Notes: generated by a model from the letters alone, not told the origin. A stretch of 64,000 nt of DNA from Sipunculus nudus (GCA_026874595.1 CM049318.1:58254250-58318249), one strand, 5' to 3'; positions 36,850 to 48,962 are shown, counted from the first letter of the stretch. Numbers and translations: made by a program.

Positions 36850-37720
36850 TGATCTTTGTGTCTTTTTTAAAAGGAATTTTAATCTGAAGCAAACATCATC
36901 GATCTCCCATCTATATTTTTTTTTTAAACTTCGCTTAAACTGATATAAATATGAAATATACGCACACGCTAAATGTCGGGATTACCTTAATGTAACTACA
37001 ATGTATAAGAGTATAATTTCGAACTTTAATTTTCTCCTCAAAAGTGAATTTTAATGTGAAGAAAACAGCACCTATATTATTTGTCTACTTTCCATGAAAC
37101 TCTGATGTAGGACCGAAATATACGCCACTTTGTAAACATTGAGTTTACTTTAAGTAAATATAAAACATATGTTTGGTAACTCGATGTTTAAATTTCTACT
37201 TAAAGGTAAATTTCAATACATATTCTGTATTTATTTTTTACTTTGAACTTTGCTTAAACTGACAAAATAATTTTTGTATATTCTTGAAATTTTGAAGTTT
37301 GATTTTCTGTTAAACAGGGAATTTTAATATGAAGTATACGGCACCGGTATTCAACAATTTTATATAATTTATAATTTTGAGGAAACTATAGTTAAACTGG
37401 TCTGAACGTTTACCTAAAAAGTATATTCAAAGAAAATTTATGTAAACCTAACATTTAAGTGACTCTAATCAAATGAAAGTTTAAGTCCATGTAAATGCCT
37501 GGTATATTTTATAGACTTTTGCTAATTATAATTTAAGTACACCTAAATTAACGTAAAGATGACCTTCAAACGTCAAAGTTATTTGTCTGTGTTATCTTCA
37601 AAGTAATCTAAAATTAAATGTCCATGAACATGATATTTATTTTTTTCTATGAAATATCACGTTTATTAGACAGAAAAACGCCGAGCATACGTTAAACGTC
37701 AAGTTTACAACATTTCATTT
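36850..37720. repeat. Degenerate short-period tandem repeat
   Basis: The words GAATTTTAATNTGAAG, ACTTCGCTTAAACTGA/ACTTTGCTTAAACTGA and AATATACGC recur every 150-180 bp over this AT-rich stretch. The array is old and poorly bounded. Confidence 0.45.
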
Positions 37721-37779
37721 TTATATTAAATCCATATTTTTATGCAGTGTCTAAAAATGGAAACTTTTCAGACAGGTGC

Positions 37780-38670
37780 AACTTACAGTGCAGGAGTGCA
37801 GTGGCATGTTTGGTATGTATGGCATGGCATGTACCTTGAATAATATTTTAATAATTTAGGAAATACAATGAGGTGGCGTCAGCACTTTCAGTTCACCAAT
37901 GAATACTGAAGAATGATAGGATCAAATTTCATTTCTCTTTACAGAACTTTATTTCTTCAAAACCTGTGAGAGATGGGTAAAGGATCGTTGGGAAAATATG
38001 GGATAGGTTGATCGGGTGGGTTGGATGAGGGAGAGGGGGTTATGTTGAGATCTGTGACTGTCAGTTACAAGACGTCTAATTATCTCAACCTATCCATAGG
38101 TGGAGGAATTTGTTTTTTATCGGTTCTTATCAAAGATGTACCTGATTGTGCGCCAATTACTTTGACCAAGATTTAGTGACCCTTGACCTATTTCAAGGTC
38201 ACAGTGTAAAAGATGTAAATATTTCAAATGTTCAATGTCAATTTACCCCTAATAGGTAAGAGGTACAGTGCACAAGGTTTGAATTCCTTTATGCCGAAAG
38301 ACATAATTGTTCACTCAGCTTTTTTTAGTCAGCTCACGTTCCAGGAAAATATTGACCCAGAAAGTTTTAAATATGTACCGTTTACAATGTAGCAGTTCAG
38401 TTGCAAGTTTCGTAGCATATTTTTTAAATATGCAAAGTATGGCAATGATATTTTCAACCAATCAGTCAAAACTCTAGAAGGAACAATAAAATTTTATTTC
38501 TGTTTGCCAGAACTATAGCTCATGCCAAACAATCGGAGATGGATACGAGTTTTGATAAGTTGGAATACCCAACAGTGGAGAAGGGGGTGGGGTAGTGGTA
38601 AGTGAAGATCAGTGACTGTGGTATGACGTTTATAAGATGTCTATTTGAGGTCTAATGATCGTCAAAAAAC
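37780..38670. repeat. Two-copy ~580-bp degenerate duplication
   Basis: 37780-38090 and 38380-38660 share ordered landmarks: GTAGCAGTTCAGTTGC against GCAGGAGTGCAGTGGC, a G-rich stretch (GAGGGAGAGGGGG / GGAGAAGGGGGTGGGG), then GTGACTGT and AAGAYGTCTAAT. A nuclear-receptor-type everted repeat lies between them at 38184-38201. Confidence 0.45.
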
Positions 38671-41100
38671 CTAGGTTTAATTTAGCTTTAGAATTCATAT
38701 TAAAATGAACTTTAGCCCATAATATATACATAGTTGAAATTCCTAGAATATCCTCTGTTTGATGAGATATATATGAACATTGTCTAAGGCGTCAGGTGTG
38801 AAGTGACTGATTAGCAACGATTACTCTAATCACTCCGAGCAAACATTCGAACTGCCAATTTATCCCCCGCTCACAATCGTACTTGAACACTGTAGACAAA
38901 CAATAACTAGCAGCAACACATGCTAGTAAATCGATATCATCCCAGAATAACAAAACCTACAGATTACCGAATATTGAATAGGCATATTTAGCATTAAATC
39001 AGATATTTATGTTATAATGTAAAAAAATAATTATCGAATTGACAGCGTTCCCGAACAAGATCCGAACTGGCTTTTATGTATTATACAGCACTATAGCCCA
39101 TCACGTGATATGAATATTAAAACTAGGCTGACTTTTTCACAAGGTGCCGTATTTACCGCGTAAAATGAAAAAAAAATTCAGTGAATGTCGACGCTAATAA
39201 CTGGATATATACATGAAGACACACGCTTACAGGTCAGCCAGTAGAACGTTATAATTATAAATAAGAAACGGCGAGTGCCAAGCAATACAATGATTTATCG
39301 GTTTGTAGTATTGGGCTACGTCATGAAACGATATTTTTTAAGAACAACTTTTGAATATATTCAAATAACATAGAAATATTCAATTTTAGCGTAAAATAAG
39401 AGAAGATAATAACATTGGTGAAAAAGTTATAAGCTCTAACAAGGTTAAATTTATTTGAAATAACAAACGGCTATATCACATTTCATGTAATATTCTTTAT
39501 ACCACGACCTTTACTCGTAAAGGATGGCACTGACGTAATTTGGGGCAGTGACACAGACCTAAACAAAACTTTACGATCTGCATAATAGTTTAGCGGTAAA
39601 AAAACAGGAGGAAGTGTTTGCAGTAATTAGTGCCAATTAATTATCAAGTGTCTATAATAAAGATAACCATAGTCCCGGCCGACTAACCAGCGGCTTCCGC
39701 ACGCCTGTTAACCAATGATGTGCCGTGCACCGCCAGTAAATAGTTAACCATTAAGCAATTGAATACCCTGATGGTTCTCGCCAAGCTGACGGTGGTCTTG
39801 TATAGACCCCACGTGGGGTTGACATCTGAATTAAAATACTTATTTTTCCAATTAATACAATATAACGCCAGGAAAGTGTTTTTGTGACAAGATAGTTTTA
39901 AAAAACATCTATAAAGTCACGGTGTTTCTCAAAAATGTAAATTTTACGATTATGAACATATGGCCATATAAACACAATTAGGTGCACCAGAGTATCCCGA
40001 TTATTGTCCATTAATGAGAAAGAATCCTGAGTTGTCCTATATTTGGAAGTGGCACCTGAAGTTGGTGATGGCACTTGAAGTAAGTAGTGGCCCTTGTAGT
40101 TGGTATTTACACTTAAAGTTGGTGGCAAACCGGCCATCGCGACACCAGACGTCGGACTTTCATCAGTCACTACCTTCACGATACAAAATTAGTGGCCGTT
40201 CACATGGGAGGGTAAAGAAACTCATGTAGACAAATATTAAATCGTATTTGCTAGTTATGTATCTACACAAGACTTTTGTGAGCCATAACAACACTCTGGT
40301 TCATCGTTAGACGTAAAATACGCCGTTAAAATAATAAATACTCTTAAAATGAGCATAGTGTAAAGTAACGTATCTTGAACGATTATAACAACATATTCAA
40401 TATAGCCATTTTTATAAGATAACGACATCAGTATTCATTACCATATTTGGTTTTCGTTTATATCCTCTTTACAACAAATTTTATACATTAATGAGTTATT
40501 CTGCACACATTTTTCAATCATTTTGAAGTTATATAAACCAGTTGTTTCAATCATACAGGAGTTATCTATACAACATGGTAGATGTACCTCGATTATTATA
40601 GTTACCATTTTAAAACAAGCACGTACATACCTTCTGAACAGGTTATAACAGTGACTCAAGAGAGCCTGCCATGGTACGGTGTCAACATTGTGTTCTGTGT
40701 AGCCCTGAGTACGATCATAATAACACCCTAATTATATAAAGCCTGGTTTGTTACCTCGCAGCGGAGTCACGTTTTTTAAGTGCATTTTGAATTTTCGCGG
40801 TTACACAGATGTGTCGAAATACAATAGTCAAATATCGATAATCATTCGCTATGGCTTGGGTAATTTACTCGTTCATTCACTAGGACTTGGGCCTTTAACC
40901 CGTTCATTCATTACATCTCGGGTCTATTACGCGTTAATTCATGACGGTTTATGTTCATGATTTCACAAGCGCGCATTTGACATTAATCATGTTTCCTAAT
41001 TTACAAGTTTTCGCCACTAAAATTACCTTTTACGGTGCTATTATTAAAAGAACTTACTTTTACATTTAATGTTTGAAAGGTAAAAGAAATGTTTCACTTC
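38671..41100. other. No recognisable gene; two short minisatellites
   Basis: Mostly AT-rich unique sequence. At about 40045-40130 a ~24-bp GTGGCACCTGAAGTTGGT-like unit repeats about four times. At about 40856-40950 three ~31-bp units share CTYGGG...CGTTCATTCA. The open frames at 39898-40229 overlap the first array and carry no recognised domain. Confidence 0.45.
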
Positions 41101-43080
41101 GATATTTGGCTGAACAGACAACAGAAATATACATATATGTATGGTACATTCTCATCGTCAGGGGCATTGTTCATCAATAAAATAAAGTGATTAAAAAATC
41201 TTTATGCAAATGACCTCAAGGTCTATCAATTTAACCTCCATGATGTATGTCTAAAACGACACCAATAATGCCTGTACTAAAGAGAAGCAAAAATATGCTT
41301 GTATATACGTAAATATACTTGTTTTGTTGTGAAAAAGAAACAAAGCTGATAAGAACATAAAGCAGACGTGTAATGTGACAAATATACATGTAGCCTGTGT
41401 CTGTCAACGGGAAGTTACTTTATATATCTTAGATTTCAATTATAATTAACTGTGAATATTCAAAACTGGAATACCTACCAAACGTTGTTGAATAAGGCAG
41501 TGAAAGGAGAAATAATAACACGAGAAAGGCGTTAAATGTAACCGAAATGTAACATTACAGGAACTGCTAACTTTTTTTTATTTAACAGATGATTCTCTTT
41601 TAACCAGATAATAGGCACAAACATTTTTACCGGGAAATAAATAAAGGTCAAGAAAAACAAGAAAGCTGGCAAAAGGTATGATTATGATCGGGCTTAAAGG
41701 CAGACATAGCACAAAACGTATTGGCTAACCCTATATTCTTCTATAATTACATTCCAGAAAATCTTTGGCAAATCTTTTTTGAAAGTTGAAATTATTTCAT
41801 GTTTACCTAAATCCGTGCAAGCTAGAAGGCCAAACGCATGAATTTTAGAACTCAGGTGGTTAGACGGGGCACACAACTCTTTGAGTTATGGGGCCTGTTT
41901 ATCTAGGCTAAAATGAAAATTTGACACAACAGCTCCAGTGTCTAATGATTTCCACGATTCTTCCCATGCATATTAATCATGAAGTGTTTCATCAGTTCCT
42001 GACGACTTGTGGAGCCACCTTTATTTTTATTTATTAATCTTTCCTTTTGTTCTTTATTTCTGAGACCTTCAAATGGAGAAGTTGGGTAGTTAATATGGCA
42101 CAAGCCGCACTCGTTAGACCAAGAAACTCTTAACTGTATACATCCAGGAATGTCCTAAGCAAATCTCCCAGGAAACCTAAAATTAGGCCGTGGCGGCCTA
42201 TATTCTGTACACTACTGGCCGAAAACATAATTTATAATATAAAGAGGGTCCCATTGTGACAAATTGTATCCATTTGGGCTAGCATCTTCTAACATGACAT
42301 AAAATGAGGTCCTGAGTTAGTCTACAAATCTGATAATAGGTCATGGTGACCTTTATTCGGCATAATGTGTCCCAAAATCATGATTTTGAGCACCCTGAAA
42401 GTCAGTTCGACAAAAATGGTATGCGTTATGCCTAGAATCTTCCAGTCGACTCCATAATACACAAGCCCAAGTAAAAGTCTGAGTCCAACCACTCGAATCC
42501 AAGTAGAAGCCCGCATCCTTTAGGGTCAAGTCCAAGTCTGCTTTCTTAGAGTCCGAGTCTTTTGAAAATCGAATCCATGCCCGAGCCCAAAATGTCTTAT
42601 TTTAATTGGACTTAAATGTAGGATTCAGAGATCATCATGTGAATGTTTATGTCAATTTTTACGACTTTTACTTTTATTTTGAATTATAATTTACTCCTAA
42701 TGCAGAGAGTGAGTTTGGTATATTGGTTTTTATTGTTTTCAATTTTTGCCACCATAATTGATAAATATAATAGTACTTATTCGTAATATATATGTTCATA
42801 AGGAATTGTGTATATAAAAAAAATCCAGTCTCTAAAATTGCAGAAAATAAAACATATATAATGTAATCGCGAGCACATTACGTAGTGGAAAGGGGGATCA
42901 ATATCCGTAATGACCATCTTGGAATAAAGGTTGCCTCAAGTGCAGAGAATTTTACAAACTATTTCTTACAGGTGTTACTTTTACCATTGCGCTTAAATTA
43001 TAATATTTCATTATACATTGATAGGCACGTGGTCACCATGAGCTACGTGGACCCCATGTACAAGATTTTGTGGTGACATT
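41100..43080 (+). repeat. Old segmental duplication, left copy (partner 57850-61000)
   Basis: Collinear landmarks with 57850-61000 are ATGATGTATGTCTAAAAC against ATAATGTATGTCTAACAC, GATAAGAACATAAAGCAG, ACATGTARCCTGTGTC, CGAGAAARGYGTTA, TTGAGTTATGGGGCCTGTT against TATGAGTTATGGAGCCTGTT, TTAGGCCGTGGCGGCC against TAGGCCATGGCGACA, CTTTGAGCACCCTG-like words, AGTAAAAGYCTGAGTCC, and GTGGTCACCATG at the TSR exon. The right copy is longer through insertions. The left copy ends about where its decayed TSR exon lies. Confidence 0.7.
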
Positions 43081-43900
43081 CAAGAAAATTTTGGGGAAAT
43101 GTCCATTGGGACTTTTGATTACGGAATGGTTACCCATAATCTGAGAGAATTTGGGTTAAAACCATGATTTTAAGGACCCAGCTCGTCAGACAGGAGGAAA
43201 ATCTTTACTTTTGGACTTAGCACCTTGCAACATGACATCCAGTAATCTCCTTGACATGTTTCCTTTACTTACGTCAAATTGGGTCAATTTGGACAATATT
43301 TTGTGACTTGTAGTAAAACAACAAAATTTTAATGTGAAAGTCAGATGGATAAAAATCAATACGGATGGACCCGGACCTTCCAAATATACAATCGACAAGG
43401 TCCTGTGTAAATCTGCTTCAACACCTGAGATTAGGTCATGCATATGGTGATGCGTATTATGTGAGCTACAAGAAGAAAACCTAACATTGAGCACTGAGCA
43501 AGTCATAAGGGGCACAAACCTTAACTGGTGGACCTAGAAACGTATTTTGTAATGTAAAGAGAAGTCATTGAAAGTCTTCTCGGACATCTGAAATTAGGTC
43601 ACTGTGACTTATATTCGGCAAGATGTGTGTAACATGGTTGTAACGCCTTTAAAGCAAATTTGCAGAATCTGTCACAGTTAGGCCGAGTTGTTTCTAATTT
43701 GGTTAAGATCCAGGGAGGTTCCTGTAAATAATCCATAGAAACCTAAATAGTGTAACTGTGTCCTATATTCTGCGAGGCATGTGAAAGAAATGACCTTAAT
43801 AGTCAGAGGGGCACAGAGTAAAGCCTTTGAATGCAGAAACTTCTACCTTAACCTCTACAGAGTTTCAGGTAAAAATCTTCTTGGAACCAAATATAAGATC
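41940..43900. repeat. ~165-bp satellite-like units
   Basis: The motifs TAGGTCATGGTGACC, TATATTCGGCAARATGTG, GAGCACCCTGAAAGTCAG and ACAAATTGTATCCATTTGG recur in order, with recognisable copies near 42190, 42340, 43435, 43600 and 43760. One unit (42338-42352) has a perfect AGGTCA-TGG-TGACCT palindrome. The pseudo-TSR exon lies within the array's span. Related units occur at 58700-58990. Confidence 0.6.
43025..43080 (+). pseudogene. Decayed TSR exon (paralogue of 60940-61095)
   Basis: GGCACGTGGTCACCATGAGC through ATGTACAAGATTTTGTGG aligns with the start of the intact TSR exon at 60946-61000 (GGCTGGTGGTCACCATGG..., ATGTACAAGAACTTGTGG). In the TSR frame it reads TWSP, then a stop in place of a conserved Trp, then CTRFCG corresponding to CTRTCG. 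Similarity fades after about 43080, so the C-terminal Cys are gone. The upstream intron is also homologous, which shows the exon was duplicated with its flanking DNA and then lost. Confidence 0.7.
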
Positions 43901-44990
43901 AGTTCACCCTATTATACATGAGTTTAGGCATTCTGGAAGTAATTCCACCCATTGTTCTACCTTCCTTAACAACTATTTTATAAGACCATAAGATCATTAA
44001 TTAATACATGCGTCACCAGTATGTGAAATTCATCTGAGGGTCATAGGTCAATTGTTAAAGTTGCACTCTGTGTAAAACATTTCTAAGGAAATTGTTTAAT
44101 CTAGCTTAAATATTGAAAGATTTGAAGGATCCACATATATGCCTGCTTTATAGTGCGACACACAAATTTTGGCCACCTACCTGTCTTTATGTCTGACTTA
44201 AGGGTCCTCAAAATGTGTTGTATTCGTTATATATCCAAAGGAATCTCCTCGGGAGTTTTACCAGGGTTACTATCAATGAAACGTTAGAAATGTCACGATG
44301 CGATTGCTGTGGTATCTTAGTTTTCAAACAATAGGGACCATGGCAGGTAGAAAAAAGGACGACCAGTGTTAAAGGTAATAGGTCAGTACTCCCTGATGAA
44401 CCATGTGATCAGTTTTCCATTTAAAAACTTACAAGATCTCTAGCAGAATGACCCCACGAAAATATCCAGTGCAAATAAGTTTGGTGATGACCTTGATGTA
44501 CAATAGTCGTCCAGGCTATATGTTACAAAACAAATTTTCCTTATATAATTATTCATGTCCCAGTCCCCAGGGTTTATTTTAGGAAATATCAGAACTGCAC
44601 GGACCTGAAATCAGGCGTTCTTTATCAGCATGAGATAAGGTCTATAGGAAACAACTGTAAAATGGTATCAATACCAAGGGGTCATCTGAGACGAGGGCTT
44701 TATTTCTATGGTTGAACTGTTACGGTTCTTCTCAAGTTTCTATATACAGGACATTTATACATGTGGATATTATGAAGGAAAAATGGATAAAATTGAAATA
44801 GAAATTACAAAATTATTACAGAAATTAAGTCAAATATATGGTATACATTGGCAAAATATTTACAGCACGTTTTTTGTTTCGCCAAACGTTAAGGTTACAA
44901 ACTTGAAACGTTTTGAATGATAATAACACTCATGCTCTGAAATAGCATGCAGGTATGTCCCCTTGACGTTGTGATTGGGCATTTTTAGAC
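43901..44990. other. No recognisable feature
   Basis: Mixed sequence with possible further decayed satellite units. The open frame at 44708-44920 has no recognised motif. Confidence 0.35.
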
Positions 44991-45720
44991 TTTTTGAAGA
45001 CGTTCGACAACGTTCTTCCTATAGCTTTATTGGGACTGAAAGTATTTGGATATTTTTAAACTTGCTATCAAAGATATAAGAACGTATTAAACGGGAAACG
45101 ATCCAGGCACCTGGATATAAGATTTATACAACGTTTTACATTAGTTTTCCACTAACGGCAAAGGGGAATGTCATTTAGACAGTGACGTTTCTCAATTAAG
45201 AAAAAAAGTTTTAACAACTTTAAAAAAAAATATAGACGTTTCTAGAACGTTCTCAACATAATACTTTCGGGAGCGAAATGTTTGTTGGATATTGCTGAAA
45301 CGTGTGATTAAGGTAATTAGGACTTTTAAAAAGGGAAACGATACATTTACCTACTGGTTATATTTATACAACGTTTTACATTACTTCCCTGCATTACTGA
45401 AAAATGGTAATTATTTTAGACAGTGTTACAACGTTTTTCCATTAAAAAACGTTTAAACGACGTTTACACAACAATTAGGGCCTTTCTTGAACGTTCTCAC
45501 CTTAGTGCTTTCGGGACAGGAAAAGTTGCTGGATATTGCTAAAACATGTTATTTAGGTTATTGGGATGTATTAAAAGGGAAACAATCCGGTCGTCTACAG
45601 GAATCATTCACACGTTTTACAATAGTTTTCCACATCACGGTGTACCGGACTATTGGCGCCACCTATACTCCTTTTCGTATTTTCGTGATGTTATTTACTC
45701 TCAACATTCCCACTTGATAG
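44990..45720. repeat. ~242-bp tandem repeat, three units
   Basis: ACGTTCTTCCTATAGCTTTATTGGG near 45010, CGTTCTCAACATAATACTTTCGGG near 45250 and CGTTCTCACCTTAGTGCTTTCGGG near 45492 start successive units. Each also has TGGATATT, AARGGGAAACRATCC-like and ACGTTTTACA words. The AACGTTT hexamer-like core recurs on both strands. Confidence 0.7.
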
Positions 45721-46079
45721 TACTTTGAGCATTATCAGTCAAAAACAAATGGAAACATTTCTTTCATAATATGCATAATAATAGGTATGGGTCATAGAAT
45801 GATGTATATTTAAACTGGGGTCATGACCATTTCCATGAAAGTAACCTTGATCTTGAATATTGCCATATATGATAAAAATCACACAAAATCATAAATATTT
45901 CAATAAGGGATGCATGGATTGGTCCTAAAATCAAATTGACCAAAGATCTTGTATAGCTTTGTCTTCTGCCGACATAAAACCCAGTTATTGCCACTTGACA
46001 GTACTGAGAGCATTATAAGTAAAATAACTTATGGACAAATTGGGCTGAAAGTGTGCATGTCTAAGATACCTCCATCTTG

Positions 46080-46790
46080 ATTAAAAACTAGTAGCGTTCA
46101 TCCGTACGTTGGCTTTAGGTAAAAATTGCTCATATCTGAGGAGTGGTTCAATGTATTGGTCTGAAATTTGGCGTGTACATTTATTTTGGAGTGTCTTCAA
46201 ATAAAGCAGAAAGGTGGCGCCACCTACCTTACTGTTTTCATAGTATAAATTAATGCCCTTTTTCAGGAATGATCTGCCGTATTTTCCTAAAATTCTGTTT
46301 GTCCATAGATCTAGCTAGGTTACCAACATCTCATATTCAAGACTGGTGGCGCAATCTGCAATCGTTTTCTTGTGGCGTCCATCCATACGTTTGTTTCAGG
46401 TGAAAATTGCTCATATCTGAGGAGTGGTTCAATGTATTGGTCTGAAATTTGGCGTGTACATTTATTTTGGAGTGTCTTCAAATAAAGCAGAAAGGTGGCG
46501 CCACCTACCTTACTGTTTTCATGGTATAAATTAATGCCCTTTTCAGGAATGATCTGCCGTATTTTCCTAAAATTCTGTTTGTCCATAGATCTAGGATACC
46601 TCCATCTCATATTCAAGACTGGTGGCGCAATCTGCAATCGTTTTCTTGTGGCGTCCATCCATACGTTTGTTTCAGGTAAAGATTGCTCATATCTGAGGAA
46701 TCGTTCAATATTTTGGTCTTCAATTTGACATGTACATTAATCTTGGAGAGTTTTCTCATCAACCAGCACCTACCTCATCATTAGAATAGT
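46080..46790. repeat. ~280-bp tandem repeat, 2.4 units
   Basis: GCTCATATCTGAGG occurs at 46128, 46409 and 46684. The first two units are nearly identical over about 240 bp, and the third is partial and diverged. Each full unit contains a perfect 12-bp palindrome GGTGGCGCCACC (46213-46224 and 46494-46505). The open frame 46320-46658 on the - strand is a by-product. Related diverged units lie at 50600-51290. Confidence 0.85.
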
Positions 46791-46924
46791 ATAAATAAAT
46801 TCCCTTTGATTTAACGAATTGGCCCTATTATTACGTGAAAAATATTTTTTCTCTCACGTTGATAGATGGAAGAGGCCCCGGTCACTTACCAAGTGTCATT
46901 ATATGCTGCTGCCCTATTCTTAAA

Positions 46925-46968
46925 GGGGGTAGGGGATGGGGTGGGGGGAGGGGGTTTGGGTAAGGGGG
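46925..46968 (+). other. G-quadruplex-forming tract
   Basis: Seven runs of 3-6 G separated by 1-4 nt loops (GGGGGTAGGGGATGGGGTG..., continuing to TTTGGGTAAGGGGG). This meets the usual G3+N1-7 rule several times over. It lies about 660 bp 5' of the first SRCR exon on the coding strand. Confidence 0.7.
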
Positions 46969-46999
46969 TCTGAATTAATTTTCTGGGGACACTATGGCA

Positions 47000-47626
47000 A
47001 CTGCTGTGCAAAGAAATGTCTAGTTTGAAATAGAGTTACACGAAACTATAAAAAAAACATGGAATTTCTATGATCTCATTGGGTTTAATTGAACTTATTC
47101 GTTTCTATAAAAACTAACCTAACAATACTTTACATAACTATACTTTACCAATTTTCTTGGCAAAACAGGTTTAGACATATAAAACATGTAACAATATACT
47201 TCATATACAAATCATCTACATAGTATAACAAAATTGCAATGAAATGACTTGCAGCTATTGCTTATATCTAAAGACCATATAATTGTGGATTAGTCCTTCT
47301 ACATTCTAGCGCTTCAGCAATAAAGAAAAGTTATCATGAGTTGTGCATGTTTAGGAGAGAAGCTCACAAATGCTACTTTAATACTGGGTTAAAGAGACCC
47401 TACCTTTAAAAAACATTCAAACCAGACTAAAATTTTCTAGCCACCATTACACGATGTGACAAGAAAAAATATTTCTAAAATTTTTATTTTTAGCCAGATG
47501 GGTTAATTAGCCGGAGGGTTTATATGTTATGCATAATACATTTCATATGTTCTGGACAATACAAATATCGCCATTTTCAAACTGAGCCATTCATTCTAAT
47601 GGAAACGCCTTTTTGTATTTATGCAG
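47000..47626. other. Intronic sequence upstream of the SRCR exon (inferred)
   Basis: AT-rich with no coding signal. It ends in the pyrimidine-rich TTTTTGTATTTATGCAG acceptor. Confidence 0.5.
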
Positions 47627-47777
47627 AAAGTCTGAATTTCCCCATCCGACTAGTAGGGGGCAACACTGAAAATGAAGGGCGAATAGAGGTGAGATACATG
47701 GGTGAATGGGGCATTGTTTGTGATGACGATTGGGACATTCGAGATGCCGAAGTAGTCTGCAGGCAACTTGGTTACTT
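47627..47777 (+). CDS. SRCR domain, first exon
   Basis: The exon is bounded by TTTTTGTATTTATGCAG and a TT|GTAAGT donor. It enters in phase 1 and leaves in phase 2. It encodes the N-terminal half of a scavenger-receptor cysteine-rich domain: IRLVGG at the start, [20 protein letters not shown], then [10 protein letters not shown]. These are hallmark SRCR residues (LVGG, GxVEV, W-x-VCDDxW, A-x-VVCRQLG). With the next exon it makes a 110-codon module. Cys usually present at position 1 of group B domains is absent. SRCR domains are extracellular and disulfide-bonded, and bind proteins or microbial surface molecules. No signal peptide is visible here, so this is an internal exon. Confidence 0.88.
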
Positions 47778-48420
47778 GTAAGTATGACCTCCGGACCAGG
47801 GGTAATTTCGTTGTGTAGTAACCAAAGCCACCAGGAGCAAGTTATTTAATAAGGCTCAAATATTGAGTGGTACTAGAGCGAAATGCAGCCTTGTTTGATA
47901 CCACTGTTATGATAAAACTAGGCCATGCTAAACAACTATTTACCCGAAAACAAAATGAATAACTGAAACTGTTCAATAAATGTGTTATAGTTACATATTA
48001 TATTAAGATTAACTATTGACCAAAAGAGAATATGCTTTGCTTTCAGGAACATCAACCTTTAATAAAACAATCTTAAGAATATAATTGATCATACCAACAT
48101 AATCACATGAGGATAACATCTTTATACTATTAGTGTTTTTCACGATTATGTTTATATCGGGGCAGTTTACTGTGATAATACTTATATCATCTGCAATACA
48201 CTTGGAAGGGAATATGCTATATGTTTTTCCCAGCTTGTTTGATTTCTTTGAAGAAGATGCATTGAGGTAGATAAACAATGAACTTTTGGTACATGATTAT
48301 TCGGATCTCGAAAAAATTATCCCAACAATCGTTTTTTATATCATTTATTGTACTGAGGTTTCTAGTTAGTTTCATATTTGGTGTAATTTATAAGTTTTCT
48401 TTCTGTGTTGGATATCACAG
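47778..48420 (+). other. Intron within the SRCR domain
   Basis: A 643-bp phase-2 intron, GTAAGT...TATCACAG. Joining at these sites keeps the SRCR reading frame (GY-L-GA) intact. It is AT-rich with no other feature recognised. Confidence 0.8.
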
Positions 48421-48599
48421 AGGAGCGCTCTCTGCAATTAGTAATTCTCGGTTTGGCAATGAAGAAAGCAATTTCCTGCTGGACGATGTGAACTGCAGTG
48501 GAACCGAGATGTCGCTTGAATTTTGTTACCATAATCCTTGGTGGTCTAACAACTGCTCTCCTAGAGAAGCAGCTGGCGTCAGATGCAAAGTAGGAACAG
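48421..48599 (+). CDS. SRCR domain, second exon
   Basis: The exon starts after GGATATCACAG, completing a Leu codon, and ends at ACAG|GTCAGT in phase 1. It encodes the C-terminal half: GALSAI, RFG, FLLDDVNCSGTEMSLEFC, WWSNNC and EAAGVRCK. The LDDVxCxGxExxLxxC and EDAGVxC-type signatures are unmistakable. The whole module (47627-48599 spliced) has six Cys and is split across two exons, the textbook definition of group A SRCR domains. Both outer borders are phase 1, so the module is symmetrical and can be shuffled. It probably forms part of a larger secreted or membrane protein on the + strand, with partners possibly including the TSR exons at 61 kb. Confidence 0.88.
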
Positions 48600-48962
48600 G
48601 TCAGTGTACCCATAAAGAGTAAAATGTGAAAGACAAAAATATAAAAAGTAGATAATTTCTCAGTAATCAAGGACAGGTGCTCATCCAGCCTATAGAAAAA
48701 GACTTGTGCATGCATGTGCCATAACCTAAGAAAGCATGAACATAATATAACTAAAAAAATATAATATCTTTTTTTCTCAAAACAACATGATTCATTAAAG
48801 CCTTATTATATGTCTATGAATGTTTGTCTTTTTCTTAAATATTATGGCGTTAAAAGGTAATTAATAATTATCTTGATATTTATTTTTACTTTAACTTCTG
48901 ATGATGTTGTATACACCTATCAATTATTATTTTTTCCTATTTAAGTATAAATAACGTAATGT

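Noticed and set aside
43186-43515. 109-codon - strand frame
   Set aside because: It lies in the ~165-bp satellite-like units, with no recognised domain.
46320-46658. 112-codon - strand frame containing a repeated MDATRKRLQIAPPVLNMR peptide
   Set aside because: The peptide repeat comes from the ~280-bp tandem DNA repeat. The frame is not conserved in the diverged third unit.
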